A stretch of 64,000 bases of DNA, taken from positions 186,001 through 250,000 of the forward strand of contig JABANP010000009.1 in the NCBI GenBank assembly GCA_013115135.1. Direction: 5' to 3'. Each line of letters starts with the position of its first letter. The first letter of the stretch is position 1. The DNA is from Perkinsus olseni. Taxonomy: Eukaryota; Perkinsozoa; Perkinsida; Perkinsidae. Under the pieces are notes generated by a model. The model ran no database searches. It was not told where the DNA came from and saw only the letters and a program-made list of their open reading frames with translations. This document shows positions 22,239 through 33,501 of the stretch, one piece after another. Made by a program: the position numbers and the translations under genes.

Positions 22239-22907
22239 GTCTTCCCTGTACGGCTCTGACGACGACAGCTTCTCGCAGGTGCATCTTCAGTCGGAGCAGG
22301 AGGAATCCAGAAACGACTGTTGAGATGGCTGCTCGGGAAGCTGACCCGGAGTACGCTGATACTCAGCGGGGCCTACAACATACGGACAGTGGTGAAGATC
22401 CAGGTAGGCTAACAGGACTCGCATACGGCCAGCGGGAGGGGGGCCGGGCTGTGGGCCATCCCTGATCCTCGACCGATGTCAACTGCCTCATTGACCGGGC
22501 ATCGGTTCTCGATGTAGCATGCCTCTCCTCTCAGAGACTTCGAGCGTAGAGATGAAGGAGAGCAGCAGCAGCAGAGTGTCATCTAAGCTAGCCGATCTCG
22601 AGTCGGGTGAGTCTTCCATCACGATACGTCTAGCGCATCCAGTCAACTGTCAGGTTCTCTCACGCGGAAGGACAAGAGGGCAGCAGTGGCCGAAGGGTTA
22701 GAATGAGCTGCTGATAGCCTCTCCCCTCTGGGTACCGTCCATAGACACATTTTTACCGCTTGACTCTACAATACCATTCTTCGGCTTGAACCCCTCCACG
22801 CGCTTGCGTTTGAGTCGTGTCATAGCTAATGGGTGACGACGAGCATCCCCGATAGTGGTGGGGTTACCGCGGTCCAAGTTTGGAGGACAGTAGATCGTGC
22901 TTGGGCC
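22239..22907 (+). other. Downstream region of SWEET, possible extra 3' exons
   Basis: Short open segments at about 22316-22395 (MAAREADPEYADTQRG) and 22547-22620 (MKESSSSRVSSKLADLESGE) are Ser/Glu-rich. They could be a cytosolic tail of the SWEET protein or the first exons of the next gene. No domain; assignment is unresolved. Confidence 0.3.
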
Positions 22908-25778
22908 ATGTCCTCTCGCCTGGCTACCATCGCAGGTCACGTAGCGGCCAGCCCTCCAGAGTGGGGTTCGGTGACCGACATCCCTGACCAGCATCGGCAT
23001 GGCGGTAGGCGGTCTGTCAGCGGCGATCGCTCAGTTGCGTCGTCATCCTCAGGAGTCCTGGTGGCCCTGGCTATCCGTGCCCTGGGGATCAGCCATATCT
23101 TCACCCTCACTGGTGGTCATATCTCACCGATACTGGTTGGCTGCAACGCCGTCGGTATCAAAGTCGTCGATGTGAGCCCGAAGTGGTCGTTTGTTGGTAC
23201 TCCTACCCGTTCCAGACCCGTGACGAGAAGGCCGCCGTCTTCGCCGTTGATGCTTACGCCAGGCTCACCGGCAACATCGTAGGTGGCGCTAACACTCATC
23301 TTGATGGCAACCATTTCCCTCTCTTGCCAGGGTGTCTGTGCGGTCACTGCCGGACCTGGTCTCACCAACGCTATGACTGCTATTGTGAATGCGAGGATGG
23401 CCGAAGTCCCGATAGTAGCTGATGCTTCCAGCAGCTGTGCTCTTTGCAGTCTTCTATGTGACAGATAGTCCTGGCCGGTGCCACTTCTATGATACTGAAG
23501 GGAAGGGGGAGTCTTCAGGACATCGATCAGCAGGCTCTGGTAACGGGCTGTCGTCTTCGAGGGAAATCTGGCGTCGCCAATGTGATGGAAACATCGAGTT
23601 GCGCACCCTCACTCAGGTCAAGTCCGCCGTGAAGAGCCAAACGACGTTGAAATGTGTGAAAGATATAATACCAGCGATTTTAGGTGCAGCTAAGGTTGCC
23701 GCGAGGTGAGAAGCTTGAGCTCACCATCTGCCACTATACAGTTGCCCCTCAGTTACAACCCTGCCCCCGGGCCAGTCTTTCTCGAGTTTCCACTGGACGT
23801 CCTGTGGCCTAGGTCCATGGCCGAGACGAGTAGCCTTGCGACAATAGAGCTATTTCCGCTCCAAGGCCCCCTTTCTCAGTGATTGCCTCTGGCGGTCCAT
23901 CGCAGCGAGGCCTCTCAGCCTACCTGCAGCGCTGGTACCTCAATAAGTACGTGGACTCAATTTTCGGGCAGTACTTTGAAGGCTCACCAGAGGCAGCCAT
24001 CCCAAGGCCTAGCTCTCACAAGATGGTCGAGGTCGCGCGACCAGTAGCGTCCCCTAGTGTGGTGGCGAGGGTGGCCAAGCTGTTGTACAAGGCTAAGCGA
24101 CCAGTACGCTACGGAATCCGTATCAGCCTTCCGTCACCTTAGCTCAGGTCATCGTGGTCGGCTCACAGGCAGCCCAGGACGTAGCCCATCTTGGACAACT
24201 ACGAGAGGCCCTCATCCTCCTACAGGTCCTCCTCTTCACAGTATCCCTTCGGACCAGCCCTCGAGTTCAGGTGCCAGTCTGGGTGTCGGGTATGTGCCGA
24301 GGCCTCTTCGGCACAAGTAGCAACAGCCCGCAGATGGTGCACATGCGCGGTGCAGCGTTGAAGGAAGCGGACTTGGTGATCATCGCCGGTAGTCGTCGTT
24401 TTGTCTTATTGCCCCCGGCACTTCTGCGCTCGGGTTTCAGGAACCCCGCTCGACTTTCGCCTCAACTACGGACGAAGTGTGAACGCCAAGGCCACACTTG
24501 TCGTCTGCAACAGCAACAAAGATCTTCTGAAGAAGAACAGCGACATGAGAGCTGCCAATCAGTGTGAAGGACCGTGTTAGACCTCCAGCGACAATCCACT
24601 CAATGCTAGATACTTACATGGCTGCCCGAGTCATTTCCTGCGAGATTTGGCAATGGTGGTGACACGAAAAAGCCGCAAACCAGCGTGGCCCGAATGGACA
24701 GCGACTTGCCGAGAACGCGAAGCGCAACGGGAGAAGGAGATAGTCGCATCGGGTGGGCTGGGACGTGGTCTAGTGCTTCCATTCCTCCGGCTCAGGCGTC
24801 CAGCAGTCGGGGCAGGAGGATCGGGTGAACCCCGTTAGGTTGCTGAAGGCTCTGGACAAGTTGTTGCAGCGGTGTGGCGCAGAGGCCACCATCGTTGCAG
24901 ACGGAGGGGACTTTGTGGGCACGGCCTCGTAAGCTTCTCCGCCCTCTGCTCTTCTGGGCGCCAACCACTGCCGATCTGCTCATCTCACCGTCGCAGGTAT
25001 TGCGTGCGACCGGTGCGAGCCTTGGGCTGGCTTGACCCTGGAGTGTTCGGAACCTTGGGCGTTGGTGGAGGTTTTGCAGTGGCAGCTGGCGTCCTGGCAG
25101 GTGAGCGGCTTCGTGACAAAGCGTCTGTGAGGGGCAACTCTTGGAGGCCTCGAGATATCTTGCTAGTGAGTAAGATTGATGATAGAGATGAGCATGATCG
25201 ATTCTGAACGGTGGAAGTCCGATTTCTGCAAGTTTTGGTTTGAGTGTTTGCCTGTCAGGTGAATCGACACCGGAGCCCGTGTGGATCCTGTGGGGCGATG
25301 GCAGCGTCGGATGGTCTCTGGCCGAGTTCGAGACCATGAAGCGACATAGAATACCGTGCGTGGCGATCGTTGGGAATGATGGAAAGTGGAACCAGATGTA
25401 CGCAGCCGCTCTGCCGCTGCACTGGCCTATGACCCGGACTAGGTACCGAGATCAAGTACGACTCTTGAAGGACCCAGTCGCGGCCGTACTGGGTGAGGTC
25501 TTCCACCAACCATTTCCGGCCACGGGAATCTCTCAGGGGCTCACGTTAATTATCATACCGCTGCCGAGGGTTTTGGCGGCAACGTTAGCTTCCTCCTTGA
25601 GAGGGACTCCGAGGTTGAAGATGTCCTCAGCATGGCGCGAACGGTAAGCCCACGAGTTGGCTGTCCACTAGCCATCCAGTTTTCATACTCGCAGGCCGCC
25701 CTGCAGTGCCGCGGCCCAGTTCTCATCAACGCGATGCTTTCGAGCAGTGATTTTAGGGAAGGCAGCCTTTCTTTGTAG
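22908..25778 (+). CDS. Thiamine-diphosphate lyase, ILVBL/HACL2-like (acetolactate-synthase-like)
   Basis: Multi-exon. The N-terminal TPP domain reads LVALAIRALGISHIFTLTGG, then VVDTRDEKAAVFAVDAYARL with the catalytic Glu, and GVCAVTAGPGLTNAMTAIVN. The segment GPVFLEFPLDVLWP leads to the central domain (QVIVVGSQAAQDV, HMRGAALKEADLVIIAG). The C-terminal domain reads ATIVADGGDFVGTAS, GWLDPGVFGTLGVGGGFAVA and the TPP/Mg motif WGDGSVGWSLAEFETMKRH...VGND. The end is SSSDFREGSLSL, stop 25776-25778. The order and these phrases fit ILVBL (2-hydroxyacyl-CoA lyase 2), which cleaves 2-hydroxy fatty acyl-CoA in animals. Clear introns include those ending before 23206, 23331 and 23472. The start is uncertain. 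A decayed relative lies at 31078-31330. Confidence 0.82.
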
Positions 25779-25789
25779 ACCATGTCTTA

Positions 25790-26979
25790 TCGAGAGAGTC
25801 TCAATTTTTAACCCTGGTGGCTAAGAGTTCGTCAATAATAATAGTTGGTGCCACTGTGGGTCCCCTCCGCCGTGGGAAGCATAGTGTGAATGTGCTTGCC
25901 ACCGTACGGGTCATATCTCGCGGCTAAGCTCCCGTGACGCTCCAACTAGGGTACACCGTATCCGACGGTCTTCTACTTTCAAACGGTCTTTGCCGCGGCC
26001 AGGCGGTGGTTATTCGCTACATCTCGACCAACTCAACTTTGTTGGGACGGCTTAGCGTCCGCGATGAAGTCCTCCGTAATTGTGATGTTCTCGCCATCGT
26101 TGTCATCAGCATCAGTCATTATTAACGTCATTTCTTCTCATCCTTTCACTTCGACGATCAAAGTTCGACCGTTTCACCGGTGTTAGCAAGCACCACTTGA
26201 GACGCGTGGCACCCACCGTGGCTTGCCTGCCGTCAAATTATCGACCCGACGCGTGGCCATTCGCGGACTTCCTCGCGGAATATCTCGTTTCCGTTTACTC
26301 CTTCATGTTTTGGGTGGGGATCTTCCTAAGAAGTCCGCTATGCACCAGATTGTTCCCAGCCAATGCCACCTTCTGAGCTGCATGACAAACTACAGAGGTA
26401 TCGGCACCGATTAGAGTCAGAGTGCCCAGTAAGGATATCAGCTTGAAAAAGGTCGACGATGAGAGTAGCGTTTGCTCTCAGCAAGCGTTTTACGAGAGCA
26501 GCCCGACAGCAGCCGAGGTCGACGCTCGCGCCTCTCTAGACTGCAATGTTGGACAAGCTACCGATTTACCTCTCCGACAGTTATCTGGCATCCTTCATTA
26601 GGACTTTCCTTACGATGTAACGGCGGCCGGAAAAGGAGGCCTGAAGGCTCCCCGCGAAACTATCCGAGGTCAGGCCGACGGCTGATTCCTATCTTACAGC
26701 CGCAACTAGATTTCGAAACACGAGCACACAAAGCCAGCCTCCGGCATTCTCGGCGAAGTACACCGAGGAAGAAACCCGAGGAACCCCGACTGGAGTGGGA
26801 TGAATGCCACACCTTCGGGTCAAGGGTTCAGTGGTCAAGCAGTTACAGCCTCCTATCGCAGTCAGAGACGACGGTGCCATCAGCTATGCATCGTGGAGGG
26901 CGGGAGGCCGGGGCTCTTCCTTCGAGGATGACAGTGGCAACGGCCCATAGACGGCGAAGGCGGACAGCACATACGCTTA
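25790..26979. other. Intergenic, no gene recognised
   Basis: Several medium open frames exist on both strands, but none shows a domain, a membrane helix or a consistent set of splice sites. The right end may contain 5' exons of the unassigned gene at 26980-27450. Confidence 0.35.
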
Positions 26980-27450
26980 GCGAGTAGACCATCGGTTCGC
27001 AAAAACTCTTCTGCGAGTATTCCGCAGGCTCCCAGAGAAAACTGGTGAGAAGAGGTCTTTGCAGCGCAGCAAGTCTGTAGGAGCTCTCCGAGAGGATACG
27101 GCGAAGCGCCAGCGCCGAGGCTCGGTAACGTGGACCAGGATTGTGAAGTTGCTGGCGATCTGAATTCCACTCGGCAGGACGGTCATGCGGTATGGCAGGA
27201 ATGGTTCGACGAAGCAAAAGAGAACGCGGGTCAGTTGAGCACTGCGAGAGCGCCCCATCCGCAGGCTGCTCTCAGCAGGTTGGGTCTGGGATAGCGTTTC
27301 TCGCTTCGGGATGAAGTTGAAGAGCAGCGCCGACCATCTGCTGGAAGAAGTGTCCCGAGCGTTGGACTCCGACGACGAGAAGCCGAACAGTGAGCGTAGC
27401 GCTGGTCTATCTCATCCACGATGGCAAAAGAGACACCGTGCGGCCTCGGT
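26980..27450 (+). CDS. Unassigned coding-like exons, basic and acidic
   Basis: Plus frames with strong protein character: KTLLRVFRRLPEKTGEKRSL then KSVGALREDTAKRQRRGSV; AVWQEWFDEAKENAGQ; and KLKSSADHLLEEVSRALDSD then DEKPNSERSAGLSHPRWQKR, followed by a GTGAGT donor at about 27449. They overlap or abut in different frames, so exon joins are unresolved. No family recognised. It could be a nuclear or nucleolar basic protein. Confidence 0.35.
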
Positions 27451-28121
27451 GAGTTAACTAGATGTGAACGAAAGGGTCCGAAAGGTGATGCTGTGTAGGT
27501 ACCCCCGCGAGTCTGTCAACGAGAATGATAATGTGAGCATGATAAGTTGACAGTTGGGCGTTTAATGTAGCAGCGTGGTGGCCCCATCGTCATGTTGTGT
27601 TACTTCCTGCACCACCGTCATCATCCCCAATCGCTCGCATCGTTCTGGCGTCTCAACAACCTGTTGACTTCAACGCAACCGAGGACTACAGCGTAACACA
27701 CTGAACACTCAGCATGAGCAGCATTAACTCATCCCAACCATGCCTTCAAGTACCCGATCATCGGGTCCCGATTTCTCTGCCCCGCCGCTAGCAGAGACTG
27801 CCACTTCGCATGACGGGGGCTGTTCACAGGAGCCCCTGTACTAGTTGACGCAACAGCGGTATCTTGGTTAGGAGGTGTAACCATGAAGAATTGGGATGAA
27901 TACAAACGGCATATAATAATTGTGATTGGCTGACTCAGCAGATCTGGAATCAAGCCGTTTCATATCAGTTTCATCTAGGGTGAGCGAGATGGGCTGGGCG
28001 CACAGGGCGCACGAACAAGGGCACGGGCTCATGCGACTATGTCACTCTGCCGGCTCGCTGAACGTCCCGTCTCGATCCTGCCAATCGCTTTTGTTATCCC
28101 TGATAGGTCGCTAAAGGCTCT

Positions 28122-29015
28122 GGGCCTATTTCATAGGGACCTCACCTTAAGATTTCCAGTTAGGTTCCTTAAGATCTAACCGTAGGCTTTTTCATAGGGG
28201 CGTTAGGCGGGCTGAGGAACGTTAGGAAATCCTTTTAGGCGCCCTAAGGTGAGGCTTCTTAAGTTTTCTTGAGTTAGGACTTTTAGGGAGCTAAGTACGT
28301 TTCACTAACGCTCCTCACCTAAGGGCTCCTTAAAGATTTATTAAGGCAGGGTAGCCACGCCTTCAACCCCCCTCGAAGGCTCCTAACTCGAGAAAAAGCT
28401 GATCGGACGTCATTTCGCTCCGCCTCCAATACCTATCCGCTGACACGATATCGCGTAGGTTCTAAACTCCCTCTTATACATTTTGAATGCATTTTCGACT
28501 TGCACACGACTTGCACAGTGCAAGTCGTGTGCAAGTCGAAAATGCCTCGCTCACGTGACGTAATGATACTCATGGTATGGGGTCTATTAGAAACAAGCTG
28601 TTTACTATAGTCTACAGTGAATAGATGGTCCTTAATATAGTCTATAGATGAGAACCTATTTATAGCATGAGCACCATCATGGTAGTAGCACGTGCCAGGC
28701 ACATTGTGCCTCAACCTCAACTTGTGGACAATATGGCACCGTCGTTAGTGGCTCAGCCTGACTCTCGTACGGTTGCCGGATCAATTCCGGCATATGAGTA
28801 TTCTCGTTCCTTAATCAGCAGTTTCGGGCGCACGCTTCCTATCTAGGATCGAGGTCCCCCTAAGTTGGGCGCCCTAAGGGGCCTCCTTAAGGTGACGAAC
28901 CTAACCTCCAACGCCTGTTTTCTAGTGAAATACCCTAAACTTCCTTTGAGTCTCCTGAGGTTAGATCCCTCACCTTAAGGGACCTACATCCTTAGGGCCC
29001 CTATGAAATAGGCCC
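28122..29015. mobile_element. Non-autonomous TIR element (MITE-like), copy 1, 894 bp
   Basis: The left end GGGCCTATTTCATAGGG is perfectly repeated inverted at the right end (28999-29015). Flanking TCT occurs at 28119-28121 and 29016-29018, consistent with a 3-bp target duplication. Subterminal motifs of the CCTTAAGGTGAGG type recur in both orientations near both ends (about 28145, 28240, 28310, 28890 and 28970). There is no transposase frame. It ends 102 bases before the ATG of the first subtilisin. A second element with the same ends lies at 33066-33501. GG-starting TIRs with 3-bp duplications recall PIF/Harbinger relatives; this is only a guess. Confidence 0.75.
28489..28545. repeat. 57-bp perfect inverted repeat with a single-base centre
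   Basis: Arms of 28 bases (28489-28516 and 28518-28545) are perfectly complementary around A28517. It lies inside TIR element copy 1. As RNA it would form a very stable hairpin; as DNA it could extrude a cruciform. The arms also contain an internal repeat of CTTGCACA. Confidence 0.9.
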
Positions 29016-29117
29016 TCTGCTATGCTGGTCGCCCTTATTAGTCGTGATCTCGAATTTTCTATCCACTGGCCACACTCGTAGCCTCTCAGGTTCCACCGCG
29101 GTTTTTCTGCCCTCCCT

Positions 29118-30509
29118 ATGCGCATCTCCTCGGCGCTCTCGCTCGTTCCTCTAGCTGGCTCCGTGGCCCCTCCTACCGACACTATCGTATCCATCAAGTC
29201 CGACGGCAAGGATGTTGGCGTCAGTCAGCTGCCTGGAATGCTGAGGGACGCCGGTTACACTCCCGACCCGGAAGTTGCTTCCTTCTTGGACACCGCTGAG
29301 ATCACCACTCTTGAATATGTCCACTCCCAGGTGGTGCAGACTCCACCCCACACAATCGGCAGCGAAGCTCTCTGCAGCTTCGTTACATCGGCCAGCAGCA
29401 AGCTGTCATTGCAGTCTGAATGCGCTGAAGATGTCAACGCCGCCGTCACTAGCCAGCTTGACCCTGACCTGCACGTGAACGATCCTTATGCCCGGGACCA
29501 GAGGCATCTGAAATTGATGAAAATGGGCGAAGTCTGGCGGCTCGCCTCTCCCCACGTCACTCGGAATGTTAAAATGGCCGTTCTGGACTCCGGTATCGAC
29601 TGGACCGACCCCGAGTTCGCTCCGCTGAGGGGAAGACTGAGAAAGAAGAGCAGCGGCTATTTGGAAGGTGGATGGAACTTCTTCACCAACTCCTCGGTTC
29701 TGACCAACGGTTACGATCATGGCACGCCCGTATGCAAAATCCTAGCTGCTAAGGGGAACAACTCGGTTGGTATAGCTGGAGTGGCTCCCAACGTCACACT
29801 GGTACCCCTACAGATGGTAGGCGACAACGGCGCAGCTCCTCTGTCTAAGTTCTTCGCCGCTCTGAACATGGCCATGGATTTGGAAGTAGACGTCATTTCG
29901 ATGTCCTTGGCATATGGACTAAGTTACATGAACTATAGCGAAAAGGCTATGTTGTGGCAGGCTCTTGCTGCTGCACAACAGAAGGGTATCGTACTCGTGT
30001 CCGGAGCTGGCAATTGGGCCGAAGAGGCGTCAAACATTTACCCCTGCTGGTATGGTGGCCCAAACAGTCTCTGTGTCGCATACATGTGGGATGACAACGG
30101 TCGAAATACTTTCCACGCTAACTCGAACTGGGGCGACAGAGTTGACGTCGCAGCTTACGGTTACGACATCCTCACAGGCGTTGACAAAGACGGTAACGAG
30201 CGGACCTTCGGCGGCTCGTCGGCTTCGACTCCGATTGTCGCTGGTCTTGCCGCTATCCTATTATCCATGGACGTCGAGCCGTCGATGGTGAAGAGGTGCA
30301 TCATACATAACACAGATCCTGTCTATGCGGTCGAGGGGAAGCCCCAAAGAATACGAGGTGGGGCCATCAATGCTCTGAAGACTGTGCAGTCCATTGGCTT
30401 TCATCGAAGCCGCGTGGCCTTCGTAGTAGTGACAAGTTCAACTCGGAAGAGTAAATGCTTCTCGAGCTCCAGGCATCCATGGTGTTCTTGGTTGCTGCAC
30501 CGAGCATAG
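29118..30509 (+). CDS. Secreted subtilisin-like serine protease (S8), copy 1
   Basis: Intronless, 463 residues. Signal peptide MRISSALSLVPLAGSVA. The propeptide region is PDPEVASFL to LSLQSECAED, and the S8 domain starts around DLHVNDPYARDQ. Catalytic triad: Asp in AVLDSGIDWTD, His in DHGTPVCKILAAKGNNS, Ser in FGGSSASTPIVAG. The oxyanion Asn is in VSGAGNWAEEAS. Family role: extracellular or vacuolar endopeptidase with an autoinhibitory propeptide. The C-terminus after about residue 425 is in a different frame from its paralogues. An alternate frame at about 30421-30455 carries a paralogue-like tail (RSSDKFNSEE). The upstream flank holds TIR element copy 1. Confidence 0.92.
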   Translation: MRISSALSLVPLAGSVAPPTDTIVSIKSDGKDVGVSQLPGMLRDAGYTPDPEVASFLDTAEITTLEYVHSQVVQTPPHTIGSEALCSFVTSASSKLSLQSECAEDVNAAVTSQLDPDLHVNDPYARDQRHLKLMKMGEVWRLASPHVTRNVKMAVLDSGIDWTDPEFAPLRGRLRKKSSGYLEGGWNFFTNSSVLTNGYDHGTPVCKILAAKGNNSVGIAGVAPNVTLVPLQMVGDNGAAPLSKFFAALNMAMDLEVDVISMSLAYGLSYMNYSEKAMLWQALAAAQQKGIVLVSGAGNWAEEASNIYPCWYGGPNSLCVAYMWDDNGRNTFHANSNWGDRVDVAAYGYDILTGVDKDGNERTFGGSSASTPIVAGLAAILLSMDVEPSMVKRCIIHNTDPVYAVEGKPQRIRGGAINALKTVQSIGFHRSRVAFVVVTSSTRKSKCFSSSRHPWCSWLLHRA

Positions 30510-31077
30510 CCAGAGTACCATTATTGTACTATGCAGCTAGGGCAAGGAGCTTATCACCACCTGCCACTGCGCTTTCATATTTGATATCATCTTTTTCTCG
30601 CTGCCCTCACCATTCGTAAGCGAGGTCGTCGGGTGAACCACCTCAATTTCAGGATCTGCCAAGATTATCTAACTTTGCTAAGCGCCGATATCGCTTTGAG
30701 CTTATTTCTACCACACCAGCATCTTCATAACGATCGTTGATTGGTTTGCGTTTATTTAGTTGCGAAGGCGAGCTGAGTAGTCTCGGTGCGTCTGGAGAAA
30801 TCCTTCTTCACGAGAAACACCATCTGATCACTCTGCAACGCAACTAGTGAGTTCAGTACGCACACACACGACTTGAACCATGTCAACGCGGTCGAGCCAA
30901 CAGAGGCCAATATGTGAGACAGGAAGGAAGACGACCTTCAATGTACTGCCGCAGTTTATGCACGTAGGAGACTATTCACGAAGGCCTCACCGTCGGTTAT
31001 ATCGGTTATCGAGGAGCAATGTAGTCGTGCAAAGCTGCCAATCTGTGGTAACTTCCATAGCAGCATAGTCTTCCCGC
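30510..31077. other. Intergenic, no gene recognised
   Basis: 3' flank of subtilisin copy 1, AT-richer than its surroundings. No frame with a motif was seen. Confidence 0.4.
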
Positions 31078-31330
31078 CTACCTGCAGCGTTGGTCCCACA
31101 GCAAGTACTGCCTTTTTTCAAGAGCTCTGAAATTGCACAGAATGGTTCGAGCCGCGAGGCTTGCAGCAAACTGCGGTGTGGTGACGAGGGTAGTCCAAAA
31201 TGGGTATACAGTCTGGGTGTCGCGCTGAATTTTTTTCGGTGGGGGCAGTATTAGGCCACAGACGATGCACGTGCGCAATAGCGCCACCATGGAATATCGA
31301 CACCGGGCCTACGTCCCAATGCGGCAGCGT
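31078..31330 (+). pseudogene. Decayed fragment of a TPP lyase (relative of 22908-25778)
   Basis: GCCTACCTGCAGCGTTGG at 31078 matches 23919-23936 of the intact lyase. The homology continues with AAGTAC, then a CAC-ARR-ATGGT block (31136) that parallels 24016-24066 through GTGTGGTG.CGAGGGT. CAGTCTGGGTGTCG (31210) parallels 24277-24290, and CAGAYGRTGCACRTGCGC (31260) parallels 24331-24348. The introns of the parent and much sequence between blocks are missing or scrambled, and stops interrupt the frame. This is direct nucleotide similarity, not only motif similarity. It lies tail-to-tail with the ubiquitin-like gene. Confidence 0.7.
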
Positions 31331-31537
31331 GAGGGAGTCGTGGTGATGTTGCGTAAGACAAGTGGGACGGTCCACCGACGATGGGCCGTGTGGTGCGTTT
31401 ACCAACCTCAAAGTTCAAGGGTAAGAGGCCCACACCACTCACGCTGCTCATGAACTCAGCGCAATCACTAGAAACAGACAAACAGTCATCTGGCGGTATC
31501 AGGCTGACTCAGTCGAGTTCATATCAAGCCCACAGTA

Positions 31538-32368
31538 TCAACCCATCATACCAGCCATGCCTTGAAGCATCCACTGCGACATGTCTTCACCGTTAGGATT
31601 CTGGCCAGGGGCGTGCCTGCGAGAAAGACTATGGAGACCTCTACCCATCTCGAGGCTTCTTCCCGGCTAACGACTGCAAGGCAGCACGCCTTTGTCGCTC
31701 AGCAACTCACGGTGCTCCAGCAGTTGGAGTGATATCTATCCGCTCGACCCTCTCCGTATTCGTAGCATAGCATCCCTTGGGTCGAACCTACTCCGGCCTG
31801 CTCCATGAAAGCTGATGCCCCTTCAGCTACCAAAGCCCAGGGGTCCGTATAGATTGAGACGATGCTATCACGTACGAAGCCGAGCAGGCCTGATGCCGCT
31901 GTATAGAGTGCGGAGAGGGCGCTGTACCTAGGCGGGCCGATGTACATGTTGACTTCACTCGCTAGAACGAGCTACATTCTGCGCTCGAGCCACGTGTATG
32001 TTCTGGCGGGGGGCTGGGGCGGGAAGACAACGGTAACTGTGCTTCCATCGCAGAGCCCGAAATCAACAACAGGCATGCTCCCATAGGGAACGAGCTGTCC
32101 ATTGATGATCAGGGCAGTGGCGGAGTTGACCGCAGACCAATCACTCGGCCTGAAGTCACGGAAGCTCCAGGTTAGATGGCCGAGTCGGGGACTCCAAAAG
32201 TGTAGATTTGTGCGAACCGTGCTAGCCTGGAAGCTACCTCAGCAGTTCGGCCAGTCTCTCCACAATGATTTTCGCGGTGTCACACTCCTGTACCCGAACC
32301 TTGATCTGGGAGGTGTCCTCATCGTGATGGCCACGGTGAACAATTCTAGCGACGACTGTGATGCTCAT
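31538..32368 (-). CDS. Ubiquitin-like-domain protein
   Basis: Exon 1 (32368-32238) reads MSITVVARIVHRGHHDED, then TSQIKVRVQECDTAKIIVER. After a GTAGCT donor and TTCAG acceptor, exon 2 (from about 32152) reads RPSDWSAVNSATALIINGQL, then VPYGSMPVVDFGLCDGSTVT and VVFPPQPP. The beta-strand/helix pattern with G-x2-V/L-x2-G...D..GS.V.VV is that of a ubiquitin fold, about 75 residues. A downstream exon has TAASGLLGFVRDSIVSIY and FMEQAG, perhaps a weak membrane segment. The last exon ends NGEDMSQWMLQGMAGMMG, stop 31540-31538. It has no C-terminal Gly-Gly visible at the fold end, so it is probably a non-conjugated adaptor. Middle exon borders are uncertain. Confidence 0.6.
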
Positions 32369-32399
32369 GGAAATGACGAATGATGCTGGCGGTGGCACT

Positions 32400-33062
32400 C
32401 CGGGGCGAGGCCTGTGTGAAGATGGTACTCACAGCGGCTCTCCGCGCTCTCGGATCGATCTGGATTTTCACCGGCTCACTCTACATGTATGCAGTTTGGC
32501 TGGCATTTCATCGGTTCCTTCGAGGCAAACGAGATTTACGTGTTATTGCCGTAGAGAACTATAACAGGTGTGCTCGCGTACGTGGCCGACGCCGATCAGT
32601 AACGCTCAAGGTGCTTCAGTCGCCCCCTTGTAGACCATATTCGGGTGTTTCAACGCAGTCACGCGGGCGGTTCGCCGTGATAGCGGCTCCCAACTCTTTC
32701 GATATCTCGGATGCTAACTTCCTGTGTTCCGTGACGGCGGACGGATCTTCGGTCCCCTGTCGCGAAATCGCTGTAAACTGGAACGCGTACACCGTGTGCG
32801 TACTGGACATGTGCATACAAACGCTGCCACCGAACTGACCTTCGGTCTCTTGGTCAACAAGCCATCATTGCTAAGGCCACCGCTATGTTCAGCCAGTCGT
32901 TATGCGTTGCATTCGCAGAGCTCTCCCTGCATTGATGTGCCTCCTGCCCGGAAGTCGACTCTATCTCGTCAACCTGGCGAGACTGTCGCCACCATCAATG
33001 GTGACACCGGCACAGCTCCCAGCTCCCCCCTCTTTTCTGTCGTCTTCCCGCGGTCACGGGAT
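32400..33062. other. Unresolved stretch with weak coding signal
   Basis: A plus frame at 32425-32570 includes a hydrophobic run (IWIFTGSLYMYAVWLAF) followed by basic residues. No start, stop and splice set could be settled. No family recognised. Confidence 0.25.
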
Positions 33063-33065
33063 CTG

Positions 33066-33501
33066 GGGCCTATTTCATAGGACGTTTTTCCTTAAGATCT
33101 TGAGGGCTTATGACGCCCTTTTAGGCCAAACGACTTCCACAAGGACCGGTTCCTAAGCTCAGGACATAAGGATAGGACATTAGGATCTTGACACTCAGGA
33201 TTCAGGAAGGACGCGGTTATGACACTGGGACAGGCGGTTAAGACGTACGGATTCCACAACGCACTTTTCCTAACTTTAGGACACTTTTTTGGGACAACTT
33301 CGTAAAGTACCTCGGGGGGTATTTAATAGGCATCCTAACCCCGAAAATTGTAGTCCTTTCACGTTTCGCTTCGATCCTACTGTACTTTGAGGATTTTAAT
33401 GTGAAACAGCTTGACTGTTTTAAGGACCTCCTAAGGTTAGGATCCTATTTTTAAAGACGTCCTAAATCCTTACCGGTTAGGATTTCTTGTGAAATAGGCC
33501 C
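33066..33501. mobile_element. Non-autonomous TIR element (MITE-like), copy 2, 436 bp
   Basis: The left end GGGCCTATTTCATAGG is mirrored at the right end as TGTGAAATAGGCCC (33488-33501). CTG flanks both sides (33063-33065 and 33502-33504), a 3-bp target duplication. The terminal sequence is the same as in the element at 28122-29015 but the interior differs and is shorter. No coding capacity. It lies 515 bases before the ATG of subtilisin copy 2. Confidence 0.75.
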
